Source of the DNA: Theristus sp. LFF4_11
Lineage: Eukaryota; Nematoda; Chromadorea; Monhysterida; Xyalidae
Assembly: GCA_030248135.1 (NCBI GenBank)
Contig: JASANC010000277.1
Span: 1 to 64,000, forward strand
Direction: 5' to 3'
DNA: 64,000 bases
Shown here piece after piece: positions 46,032 to 56,416 of the stretch; position 1 is the stretch's first letter; each line of letters starts with the position of its first letter. Under the pieces are notes generated by a model. It was not told the origin of the DNA and did no database searches. It was given only the letters and a program-made list of their open reading frames with translations. The translations under genes were made by a program, and so were the position numbers.

Positions 46032-49000
46032 TCAGAGTCGCTGAGCGAACCACGTCCGAGCGGAGCAGGGCTTCTTGTAGTCACGATGGTCGGCCTTGTA
46101 GCGACTCAGGTTGCACGTGATCGCCGAGGCAGCTTTGATTTTCAGTTCGTACGATTCGCATCGGAACGCGCTCCACCGGTCGCACAAGCGCTCGCACTGC
46201 GCGATGCTGCGCACCAGTGCCGTGTGATGATTGTGGCCCATGATGCACGCGTGCTCGAGTGTGCTGAACTTCGCTGGAAAAGCCGCACATGTCTCTGGTG
46301 CTGTTGTTGTTGTTTTTCTCTCAAAATTTCATATAATCTAGTTTGCTTCGGCGCGATCCCACACATTACTCAACAAAAAAAACGCAGATTTTCCTAATTT
46401 TCCAGTGCATGTGGCTTTTTCTACGAATCCTCTTGCAGCTTTTCAGCTTGTTCTCAGTTGTTGAATGTAATGCGCATAACACTCGTACGAAAGCAGAAGC
46501 AGACGCTGAAAATTGAAACTTTGGAAAAAACGGCTCGCACGTTTGCGCGCTCGCGCAGCGATGTTCCGCTCGACGTAGATGGTGTCCTCAGCGTCGGAGT
46601 AGCACGGTTCCGTGTACCACTTGTGTTGATCGTCTGCTGAGCTCATGTAGCATCGGCCGGTGTTCGTGGCGGTTGACCAGAACTCAATGGACCTGCACAG
46701 ATCGACCGAGATTATCTGTGCCAATCTCACATACCCATTCAAGTCTATTTTGGTTGTGGTGACTACTGATCTGCTGAATGATTTTTTATTACATCTTGAA
46801 AAGGTGTTTTTACTTTGCAAGATTGCAACTTATGAAAAACAAGTAAAGTTTGCACGCATATCAAGCAAGCAACAGGTGAAACCTTGGTTTGCCGCCGTTA
46901 ATTTTGTTGCCTTGTGAGCTGCGTGCGGACACCGCAAGTGCTGGACACTCTTTTTAGACCGCACAGTCGAAACCTTACAATACAGTAGAAACCGCAGAGT
47001 CTAAATTTCACCCCACAAAAACTGCACAGTTCAAATCAGTCTACACGCGCCGCACAGTGACCGCACAGTCTAATTCGCACCGCACAGTGACCGCACAGTC
47101 TAATCCGCACCGCACAGTGACCGCACAGTCTAATCCGCACCGCACAGTGACCGCACAGTCTAATCCGCACCGCACAGTGACCGCACAGTCTAATACGTAC
47201 CGCACAAAAACTGCACAGTCTAATCCGCACCGCACAGTGACCGCACAGTCTAATCCGCACCGCACAGTGACCGCACAGTCTAATCCGCACCGCACAGTGA
47301 CCGCACAGTATAATCCGTACCGCACACATATTGCACAGTCTAATCCGCACCGCACAGTGACCGCACAGTCTAATCCGCACCGCACAGTGACCGCACAGTC
47401 TAATCCGCACCGCACAGTGACCGCACAGTCTAATCCGCACCGCACAGTGACCGCACAGTCTAATCCGCACCGCACAGTGACCGCACAGTCTAATCCGCAC
47501 CACACAGAGACCGCACAGTCTAATGCGCACCGCACAGTGACCGCACAATCTAATCCGCACCGCACAGAGACCGCTCGTGCAAAACCGCAATAGCAACCGT
47601 GTCATCTGGCATCTTTGTCCACTATGTGCTTGCATCACAGTCTGCTGACCTGCACGTGAACGCAGTCTGCTGTGCACATTTGCTCATGCACACGCCGACG
47701 CCGTTGACCGTGTCCGTAATGTCCTCGACCTTGTTGTTCGTGTGCTTTATGCACGCCAGTCGAGGAGCTGACCAACTGTATTTGCCTGCACAGTTTACAG
47801 CATCGCATTTGTGCCATTTTTTGCTTGATTTTCCAGTCCCAGTGGCCCTTATCGACCAGCATGCAGGAACAAATCATTAAAGCGCACCCCCCCCCCATTA
47901 CCCAGTCTCTGACCACTCCATTTTAACACTTGGAAACCCACAAATACATATAGTAAGTACCCTCTGCACAGCGCCCACCGTCAATCTTCTGCAAGTACAA
48001 CGTCTCGTTCGGCTTGTTGTAGCACGGCTGCGTGTATTTCGCGGACTGATCATCGCTTTTAGCGAGGTAGCACGTTGCGAGTGTCGCCGAATGGAATGTG
48101 TAGTCGACGGATTTACAGTTGAACGGTGCATTGTCGCACAGTTGCATGCACTGCGCCAGTGTGCTCACGTTCATTACTCGCTCGTTCTCGCCGCGAATGC
48201 ACGCGAAACGCGGCGGTGTCCACTGGGCTGTGACGTTTGAAAAGATGAACGCACGCTCAAAACTGCCAGTGAAGCTGTTTTGTTTCAAAAAATGGTTATT
48301 TTATTGGTTTGCATATGGTAAATCTATAATACACGAGAAATCGTGGTCACATTGTTTTCGACCATTTTAGGTTCGTTTACCCAGTTTCTCCGATCCGACA
48401 AAGTTCTTCTGCGCGTACAGCGAATACTTTGGCGACATGTAACAGGGCTCATAGTAGGCGCGCGTCATGTCGTCGTCGTCGCTCATGTAACAAGTGCCCT
48501 ATAAGAACAAACACAATACAATACGAATCGCTTTTCTGTGTTTCAGCAATATGAAATGTTCATTATAAAAATCAACTGAAAGTTTCGTGACCGAACCACT
48601 GGAAAATGGTTGTTTTCTTGGTGTGACCTTATTCGACGCAATGATACCATAGTCGATCGAGGCACACTTGAACGTCGTCTCCTCGTCGCACATCTTCATG
48701 CACGCACCAATGCCATTCACGGTGTTTTCAATCGTCTCTACCTTATTGTTTTTGCCTTTGATGCACGCGAAACGAACTGGCGACCACGAAATGCTGCCTA
48801 TGAAAAAAAATGTATGACGCTTGTGTTTGAACGTTCGATTCTCTCTGCGGAACCGCAGAGCAGAGTGCTACAAGTTTATAAAACAAACTGGAACCGAAAA
48901 GTGAACGTGAATTGTAAAAGTTCGATTGACATTTGCCCGTACAACGCACCGCCGCACTGATAGTACGTATTGACGCGTTGGATGTCCTTGGACGACAGTT

Positions 49001-51437
49001 TTCGATTGCGCCTGATCACACTGCCGTCCTTCGCCAGTATCGTCGGCTTCTGATTGATGCTGAACGAATTGCTCGCGTAGTGCATCACGCTGTTTGAGAA
49101 GAAGAAAAAAACACGCGCGGTGAAGCGGATCGGTGCAACACTTTTTTCGTTGGTTTCATTTTACTGTACACGAAACTCATTACAAAATTAAAAGGTCACC
49201 AACAACGCTTTCGGGCCAGCGCATCTGCCATGGTGAAAACGCTGAATTTCGGACGTTTCAGTGTATGTCATACAAACCTTGTCAGATCGTATGTTATGCC
49301 AAGCACATCCGCTGTCGGTGCTTTGTCGAAATTGCTCCATGTTTGAGGCTGCAAGTACTGCGCGCATCAGCAACAACATCAGCCGCATTTACAGTCGAAC
49401 TCTAATTAAAAGGCATGAAGCTGATTGGTTGGTGATCACGTGATCGTATGGTTTCTGTGCGGGACAGACTGCACCTCCACACAATGCCTGCACAAAGCAT
49501 GCATCAGTGTGATCACCAACCAATCAGCTGATTGCTTATAATTTAGAGTTCGACTGTAGATCAATAATTGTTGCAACTGTAACATTGTACACTATGTATA
49601 AGGACACAGTGAAATAGACTTCTGCGAACTCACGTTGGCATTACGCAAGTAAATCGTGACGTAATCGTCTCGGTCGGGTCTCGCCTGTTCATGATGGAAG
49701 CCGAGGGCATGCAGCAGTTCGTGTAGTACAACGTGCTGCGTGCGTTTTTCTAACTTTGTTGTCAGTTGATCCAGATCTCTTTTGTTTATACACACTTTCC
49801 AAGCGTTGTAAAGTTTTTCTTCACAGTTTCAATTTTGCTGTTTGAAAATTATCAAAAACGTTCGATCTTCAAAATCGCATATCCCGATAGATGTTCAATC
49901 CATTCAAGAGAGACCAACACCCGAAAAAATATGCAACTGAATCTGCTCGTATGATCGATGCGTCGCCTTTTTTGTTGCCCGTGAACGCCAAGCAACCTTT
50001 GACATGCAGCCTGGTATCTCAAGGTTGAGCGGCTGCGCGCCAGTGGTGGCATGCTGACGTCCGACGTACGAGTAGCAGCCGTGGTCGTCCGGCGCAACAC
50101 GCAGCCAATTGCTGTGGTAGCGCTGTTTCGGCACGAATTTGATGCACGTTTTGCCTTGCAACTCAAGGATGGCGGCTGCGATGATGGCACGCTGTGTGCG
50201 GTCGTAGCGGGCAGACAGACTGTATGGTACCTGCGAAACTACGGCTTTTCGCAATTTTTATTCTCAAATATCAAATGGGCGGCAGCTTGAATTATAAATC
50301 AGCATGAAAATTTCAGTCCACGATGGCAAATACAAACGCTGGCTGTCTCACGTTCGCTCGTAAGGTTCTGCTTCGTGGTTTGTTCGTTCTCTCACACTGA
50401 CAATAGAGCTGTATATTTATCAAACACATTTGTTGAGCTACAGTACCGTTACCGTGTGGTGGCGGAACGAAATGTTCGGAAAACTCTCAGTGAAAATATT
50501 ATCAAAATTTTAAGATTCTGCGACAACATTTGCAGACAGACATAAAAGGAAACTAGTTTCAAAATTTTTATGTGGCAATTCAAAATCGCCAAAGTGACCC
50601 GGTCCATTCTACGGACCTCGGATCACTTTGCCAATTTCGAATTCCCGCGTCATGCATAAAACCGTTTACCTGTCTACGCGCGCATTGAGTCTCGGGATCA
50701 AAATCAAAGATCACAGTTCTCTCGCGTCATTCGTTCGGCCACTCGGTCACGACACACGCGGTCGATTGAGACAACCAAAAGCAATGCCAAATGGGGTGTG
50801 CCAAAATGGAAGCCGCTCTCTCACCAACGCGTTCGGCCATCTGTAGTCGCGGTCACGTCTCGCAGCGAACATCACCTCCGGATTTGTCGCCGGATTCTCG
50901 TTTTCGGTCGCACGAAACTGCCGCTGCTGTTCGCTCAACATTCGGCGGTACTCGGCGTCGCCGCTGAACAACATATCGCCTGCGTATGTGATGTAGCGCC
51001 GCAGTACAGTATGCTCGTTTCAACCGGTCACGGTTTTTTTGCAGAATAATATTACAGAATGTGAACAAGTGATCCGCAACACAGAAATTCCGCATGTGTG
51101 CAAGACAAAAGCATTGCCGTGAGCAGCAATGGGCACACACACACGACCTTGGTATTTGCGAGCACCGGCAAAGTCGTCAGTCGCTGCCAGCTCATCGTTG
51201 CCACTATCCAGCAGCTGTTCGCCACGCTCAAAGTCCGCGTCCGTCAACGTCGCATCATCGTCATTCGCACCAATCTGTGTGCACACACGTCTCTGGTCAC
51301 TTGGTGATCAGAACAGTTTAAAAACAAACTATTACCGGTAATACAAGAATTGCGGCATTTTGCGAATAACACAAGGGCGAAGTGGTTAGGAAAACCATCA
51401 GCAGTACAATCTGTCCGGCTTTTCTTCTGACTGTCAT
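46032..51437 (-). CDS. Secreted astacin metalloprotease with four C-terminal PAN/apple domains
   Basis: Thirteen exons, minus strand: 51437-51346, 51290-51148, 50979-50825, 50230-49997, 49735-49634, 49348-49278, 49089-48950, 48797-48628, 48498-48381, 48227-47961, 47785-47650, 46692-46541, 46273-46032. Phases agree; 673 residues. Signal peptide about 1-24 ([11 protein letters not shown]). The acidic propeptide to about 125 contains FSGD, matching the FxGD aspartate switch of astacin zymogens. The catalytic domain (about 126-312) starts WPNALVPYSL, has the zinc motif [19 protein letters not shown] (about 213-231) and the Met-turn SVMHY (about 266). Four PAN modules follow (about 313-408, 409-497, 498-593, 594-673), each with a [F/L/H]AC-I start, paired C…C and a CY or CN strand. 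Predicted role: extracellular zinc endopeptidase targeted by carbohydrate- or protein-binding PAN modules. The first two exons and the donor at 46541 (alternative 46532) are the weakest. Confidence 0.92.
47041..47580 (+). repeat. 30-bp minisatellite, 18 units (astacin-PAN intron)
   Basis: Head-to-tail units TAATCCGCACCGCACAGTGA plus CCGCACAGTC, 30 bases each, mostly identical, with a few variant units at 47191-47220 and 47311-47340. More diverged units extend left to about 46950. Because 30 is a multiple of three and the unit lacks stops in some frames, both strands show long artificial ORFs. It lies inside the intron between PAN-domain exons 47785-47650 and 46692-46541. Confidence 0.95.
49390..49558. 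repeat. MITE family A, near-intact copy (astacin-PAN intron)
   Basis: 169 bp from TACAGTCGAACTCTAATTAA to TAATTTAGAGTTCGACTGTA. Arms contain GCTGATTGGTTGGTGATCAC and TTTCTGTGCGGGACAG. It fills about 60% of the 285-bp intron. Confidence 0.9.
50510..50703. repeat. Palindromic repeat family F, best copy (astacin-PAN intron)
   Basis: GATTCTGCGACAACATTTGC and GCGCATTGAGTCTCGGGATC are the ends. Inside, GGCAATTCAAAATCGCCAAAG and its mirror CTTTGCCAATTTCGAATTCC flank GACCCGGTCCATTCTACGGA. Confidence 0.8.
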
Positions 51438-52010
51438 TACCTAGCTTAGCAGGTTCTATTTCTGACTACTGTAATTTTTAAAACTGTGACATTAAGAAGT
51501 CGTCGTCTGCCTTTTACCGGTTGATATTGAGCAGTTAGCAAAAACAGCCCGGATGGGATCAGCCAAACATGAAAGTGCATTATTGTGTGTTTTTGAAATA
51601 TTTTATATTTTGTGGAACTGAAGTGATTGTACGATAACACAGCGTTTTATCGCTTTTATTTACATTTTTTGTGAAGACGTTGGCAGAGAAAGAAAACCAA
51701 TAAACCAAACAAAAAAAACAGGTTTGAAAAACTGTGTGTTGTTATGGAGATGAAGACAAGCATGAAACAAGTCTTATTATGAAAATTGACTTTATTCTCC
51801 ATCTTTTTCTACGTTCATTATGTCGCCAACCAAATGCTCTCAAAAATCATACAAAATGTTTAAAAATTGACGTGAGCAATCAACCCACAGCAGAGTAGCA
51901 GCAATGCACTGCAAATCATCAAAAAATCTGTTCTTTTTCACTCACGTTTCACACATGCGGGTGCTTTTTCCTTGTAACTTTTGCATTTTGAATGATAATG
52001 ACCATCAAAC
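51438..52010. other. Region upstream of the astacin-PAN gene
   Basis: AT-rich with no exon seen; the likely promoter of the leftward-reading protease gene. Confidence 0.45.
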
Positions 52011-52494
52011 AAGGCCCGTTTAGCCGTCCGGACGTTGACGCACGTCGCCGTACAGACAGACACGGACGCATAAACGATGACGTGAGATGAAGTGACGTGC
52101 CGGATGGTTTTAGAATTTTTGCTCGTTTATGCGTCCGTACGGCGACGTGCGTCGACGTGCAGACAGATACGGACGCATAAACGATGACGTGCTGTGAAGT
52201 GACGTGACGTTGTATTTTAGATTCTGCTCTAAAAAGCCGTACGTCACCAAGCAAAATTCAATAAAGTTATGTGCCAAATTGAAATTGAATATTTGCGACA
52301 ACAACCAATTTTGACTGCAGAATGGAGATTGCAACTCAAATTCGAAACAACCCACAGATTCAAGTCTTTTGAAATTTCGTCTTTCGCTCAAGTCTTTCGA
52401 GCAGTTCATTCAATGCAGAGCAGAAGAACAGGCGAAAACACATTGTGTTTTCCAACAGTGCGCGTGCACAAATAGTTTGCTGCGGCTGTACAAC

Positions 52495-53237
52495 TAGAGA
52501 TGTCAAGAAAAAAATTTTTTTTTTCTTAAAAAAAAATTTTTTTTTTAATTTTTTTTTTAAAATGAAAGTTGTTCAGAATTTTTCAGGGAGTCCGAATATC
52601 ACCATCTGAGGAGCCACCGACTTACCATATGACCCCCACTCATATGGGAGGAGGGTGAAAATTGCAGACTTGGTTTCGGCGACCCCATTTTCCCACCGAC
52701 GACATCACATCTCGTGTTTTGCCTCTCAATTCACCTCAAATAACACGGAAACAAGTTCAACAACAAACCGGTGTGATCATGCTGACGACACGAGGCGAAA
52801 CAGCAACGAGCAACCAACGAAGTTACGCTTGCAGTGGCAGACAGTGCAATTTCGACCTTTCGAGATCCTGAAAAACGATGCGTAAATGTGAGTTCTCTGC
52901 TTCTATCTCACCTTAGCGGCATCGGAATTTGTTGAACTAGCCTTTGCGACGCTCAAGTACTTCAATGCGCGAGTCGATCATCACTCACCAAGGCTAAAAA
53001 CAGTCGATAAATCAATCCAGAATACCACCTGCAGCGTTGAAGACTAAGTGACAAGGTAAAGTCAAAGAAAATTTTTGTTGAACTTTCGAAAAATTATGCC
53101 AAAAACGGCATTTTCAGGGCACATTAAAGAAAAAATTTCAAAAATTTTTAATAAAAAAAATATAAAAAAATGCTCATTTTTTTACTTTTTTTTAAAAAAA
53201 ATTAAAAAAAAATTTTTTTTTGACCCTTACATCTCTA
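52495..53237. mobile_element. Non-autonomous hAT-like element with perfect 8-bp target duplication
   Basis: Ends TAGAGATGTCAAG and (mirror) TAGAGATGTAAGGGTCAA match the hAT terminal pattern (C/T)A(G)NGATG. The flanking octamer TGTACAAC is present on both sides (52487-52494 and 53238-53245), the exact target-site length of hAT transposons. Subterminal regions are long A/T homopolymer tracts that can pair. The 743-bp body has no long frame; the unique middle (52570-53090) may be captured host sequence. It sits inside foldback element C and is therefore younger than it. Confidence 0.85.
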
Positions 53238-53467
53238 TGTACAACTGATATGGACTATACAGCCAGCGGAAATTACGGCAGCATGGCGCAGTGGTTAGAT
53301 AATGGTTCGACTCGCAGACTGTGCACATGAAAATTTTCACCTATTTTGCCGCACGACAAATTCTTTGGTGTTCTGTGGATTGCTATGATTTCAAAACAAA
53401 GTCGCTCACAAATTTGCATTCAGCACTTCAGGCTCTGTTTTTTTTGTTGTGAATAGCCAGAGAACCA

Positions 53468-53512
53468 GCTAATTGGTTGGTGATCGTGATGCATACATTT
53501 TGTTTGAGAATA
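53468..53512. repeat. Half copy of MITE family A inside element C
   Basis: CCAGCTAATTGGTTGGTGAT followed by CGTGATGCATACATTTTGT, one arm only. Confidence 0.6.
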
Positions 53513-53988
53513 CAGTAAATAATCATAAAAAAATGTCTCATTTCAGGACGATAATGAGTGAGCATGTGCTCACAATGAAGAACAACAAAAGTAAACAAAA
53601 TTGATAAAATCGAACTTTGACGCACGGCTTTTTAGGGGAGAACCTAAAACCATCCGGCACGTCACGGCACGTCACGTCATCGTTTATGCGTCCGTATCTG
53701 TCTGAACGTCGACGCACGTCGCCGTACAGGAGCATAAACGAGCGCGTGTTCCAAAACCATCCGGCACGTCACGGCACGTCACGGCACGTCACGTCATCGT
53801 TTATGCGTCCATATCTGTCTGAACGTCGACGTACGTCGCCGTACAGGGGCATAAACGAGCAAAAGTTCTAAAACAAGACGTGACGTGCCGTGACGTGCCG
53901 GATTGCTCTTTTTTGCAGCATAAACGAGGTTTGACGTGACGTGACGTGCCGTGCCGGATGCAAATACGGACGGCTAAACGGGCCTTAA

Positions 53989-54396
53989 GCAGGATTGAGC
54001 GTGAACTGGCAATAAGAAGTTTCACACATTACGTGACTTTTATCGTGGATGGTGAGGGAAAATTTGTTTTGGGGAGAAAAGTCAACTACAATTTGTACTT
54101 CTATGATTTTCAGGTTTCATCTTGCTTATAGAAGACAAGAAATTGGACAGCGTGACAAGTACAAAACCACAGAAATTCACACCGGAGTTTTTTTTACCAC
54201 CAGACAAAAATTATTTTTTAAAACCATCATTTCCAAAAAACAATCCACAAATCCAATAATTTCCAAATCAACACAGCAGGTTTCTCGCGCGCAGGCGGCT
54301 GTGAAACGATGTGAATTACGCGTTTCTTGTAAACGATCATTGGGAGTTGTTAGAAAATGACGAAAAAAAAACACTCGAAAATGCTTGATGATCGAA
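53989..54396. other. Between element C and the globin 3' end
   Basis: No gene seen; 3' flank of the globin gene, which reads leftward. Confidence 0.45.
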
Positions 54397-55808
54397 TCAG
54401 TTCAGTCCCAGCTCGTTGTAATACTCCTGCCAGTGGTGCATCCACCGTTTGTCGAGTTCATCCCACGCTGCGTTTTCTTCGTCCGTCAATTTGCGGCCGT
54501 GGTGGATCTCCATGAACGCTTTCACCACCCCGAAGAACGCCTGCAGGTTTTGTAACCGAGGGTCGTTTTTGATCGACACACCGAATTGTTTCTACAGTCG
54601 AACTCTAAATTATGGGCGATCAGCTGATTGGTTGGTTGGTGATCACGTGATGCATGCTTTTTATGCAGGATAGACTCCACCTGCACAGTAACGCCCACAC
54701 AGAATGCACACGTGGTCACCAACCAATCAGCGGATAGCCTGTAATTTAGACGGTATATTTGCGTGAACGGTCTAAAGCAAACAACCGTAGCATTTTCCTT
54801 AACCGCTGTATCAACTGGTGTTGGTTGTTCGCAATAACTCCGTCGGTCGACTGACTGAGACGCACTTTGTATTCGTTCATTGTGATCTTCTTGAAGCGTC
54901 GATGTCTCTCAGCGAGATCACGTACGAACGCGCGGAACACATGCTCGTTTGCCATCAGCTCAATGCCGCTCAACACCATCGCAAGAGAACGCAGACCCTT
55001 TGAGGTTGCATTGATGTTCGGATTATTTTTCATATTTCAGCTTGAATTTTTCTTGAGTTTGCGTGTTTGCTGAACACCTCAGTTCAGTCCAGCGGAATGT
55101 TTATTAAATTTTGAAGAACTGCTGAAAAACTATGGTCTAAATGTCACCATAGGAAATGTTTATGGATCGTTGTCACAATCACAAAAGCAAGCCATTCATT
55201 ATTGCACTTACCAGTTTCTGAAAGCGCTCACTGATCAACACTTCATCTGGCTCAATCGCCTCAGCGCCTTTGAAGAACCGACGAAAGTCGGGTATTCCGA
55301 TGAACACGCTAAAAAAAGATTGCTGTCACGGATGACAACCAATATCACTTGCGATCATGCCGGTGCGCGACGATGTGGAGCTGCAAGCAGGGTGCGCAAC
55401 GAACGGTGATTTTTTTTTGGCGGTGATAACCCAAAAAAGCGTATAGAACGCCGTCGAGTAGGGCGCCCATCGAGTTTTATCTGTCATTATGTGCCTATAT
55501 AACCCTCGGCGGGGCTCGATCCCCCGAACGCACAGACAACGAGTCTAACGCGCTGACAATTGCGGAACCAGCAGCACCCCCGCACCCTGCTGCACCACAT
55601 CCTCGCACAGGTATGCTGGCGATCGAATTTGGTGAACAATCGCAGAACAATTTTTTGTTTTCGAATTTTTCAAATTTCCATTTCAATGTTCAAAAACTTT
55701 TGTTATTTTGTTGTCAGGCTACGTTTTGTAAAACAGCGCTGCGTTCGATTTGTCGATCTCCACCGATTTCACGTGCTCCCGAAGCACTGCTTGTGCATTC
55801 GAAGACAT
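54397..55808 (-). CDS. Single-domain nematode-type globin
   Basis: Four exons, minus strand: 55808-55723, 55308-55212, 54997-54866, 54540-54397. Phases agree; 152 residues, a normal globin length with no signal peptide (MSSNAQAVLREHV…), so cytosolic. Helix landmarks: the B/C region LFYKTVF then IPDFRRFFKGAE (Phe CD1 at 40/41), LISERFQKLGLRSL for helix E, LAERHRRFKK with proximal His F8 at residue 93, and the FG/GH region FFGVVKAFMEI. The layout closely matches myoglobin-like nematode globins of the C. elegans GLB-1 type. Alignment by eye gives Tyr at B10 (residue 27) and Leu at E7 (residue 61) instead of His or Gln. The acceptor for exon 3 (CCTCAAAG) is weak, but phase and homology support it. 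Introns hold a SINE (intron 1) and a MITE A (intron 3). Confidence 0.92.
54593..54755. repeat. MITE family A (globin intron 3)
   Basis: TACAGTCGAACTCTAAATTA to CTGTAATTTAGACGGTA, with GTGATCACGTGATGCATGC and ACGTGGTCACCAACCAATCA arms. Confidence 0.85.
55409..55560 (-). mobile_element. tRNA-derived SINE family 1 (globin intron 1)
   Basis: Minus-strand copy: GCGCGTTAGACTCGTTGTCT, GGGGGATCGAGCCCC, AACTCGATGGGCGCCC and CGGCGTTCTATACGCTTTTT. The tRNA-like 5' end is slightly truncated. Confidence 0.8.
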
Positions 55809-56416
55809 TGTGCGGCTGCAGGTTGCTTTCAAAAAAACAGTGCAATATTGAATTGTTTTTTTTGCGTTCGATGGCTGTACAAGTGATTATGTGCAAGTAC
55901 GGATTGATTTAATATTTTCTTATCGTAAAATTTTGATCAAAACGTTCGACAATATGCTCGTATGATGCAGCGCATTACCGACTTGCACTGGAGAAAATTT
56001 ATTATCGAACATTTTCATAGCTGTACATACTTTGCTGATAACCGAGAAAATCCTCGTTGTCAGCTGATACATTGTCAAAAAACTTGGACACTCTAAAAAT
56101 ATGCTATAAGTCAAACATACGTACAGTTAAAAAAAACAAGTTTTTACATACTTGAACACCTGCAAAAACTGATTTGGCACAAATACGCAATACACCCGAA
56201 TAAAAACACAAACCCGCAGTAAAAATGGAAATTTCCAAGAAATGGTATCACAGCAACAATTACCGGTTAAAATGTGACAAATTCTTATGAAAAAGTTCTT
56301 CAGAATATAACTCAGAAATTCGGCTTGGTTGGTCACAAAAACCGTGCACACTGGATGACGCACGATGGATCCTGAAATCAAAACTTCTCTGTTTCTGTAG
56401 TCCAGTCTGGTCTAGT
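55809..56416. other. Between globin 5' end and peroxidase 3' end
   Basis: No exon supported. Probable globin promoter on the left and peroxidase 3' flank on the right. Confidence 0.45.

Larger units (their letters stand above)
52011..53988. mobile_element. Foldback element C with GC-rich arms and nested insertions
   Basis: The ends AAGGCCCGTTTAGCCGTCCG and CGGACGGCTAAACGGGCCTT are perfect inverted repeats. The arms (52011-52245 and 53625-53988) consist of repeated words: CGTCATCGTTTATGCGTCC, GACGCACGTCGCCGTACA and CGGCACGTCACGGCACGTCA. The centre contains a complete hAT-like element (52495-53237), a tRNA-like fragment (53277-53330, GGCGCAGTGGTTAGAT and GGTTCGACTC), and half a MITE A (53468-53512). 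No transposase of its own. A clear target duplication is not visible. Confidence 0.82.

Noticed and set aside
47041..47580. CRISPR-like array
   Set aside because: Units are contiguous with no unique spacers, and the genome is eukaryotic.
47036..47677. Long repetitive ORFs of 174-213 codons on both strands
   Set aside because: Artefact of the 30-bp minisatellite, which has no stop in several frames and lies inside an intron of the protease gene.
55340..55400. Extra globin exon with matching phase (LHIVAHRHDRN)
   Set aside because: Exon 55808-55723 joins exon 55308-55212 directly in phase and gives a standard globin length, so the extra exon is unnecessary.
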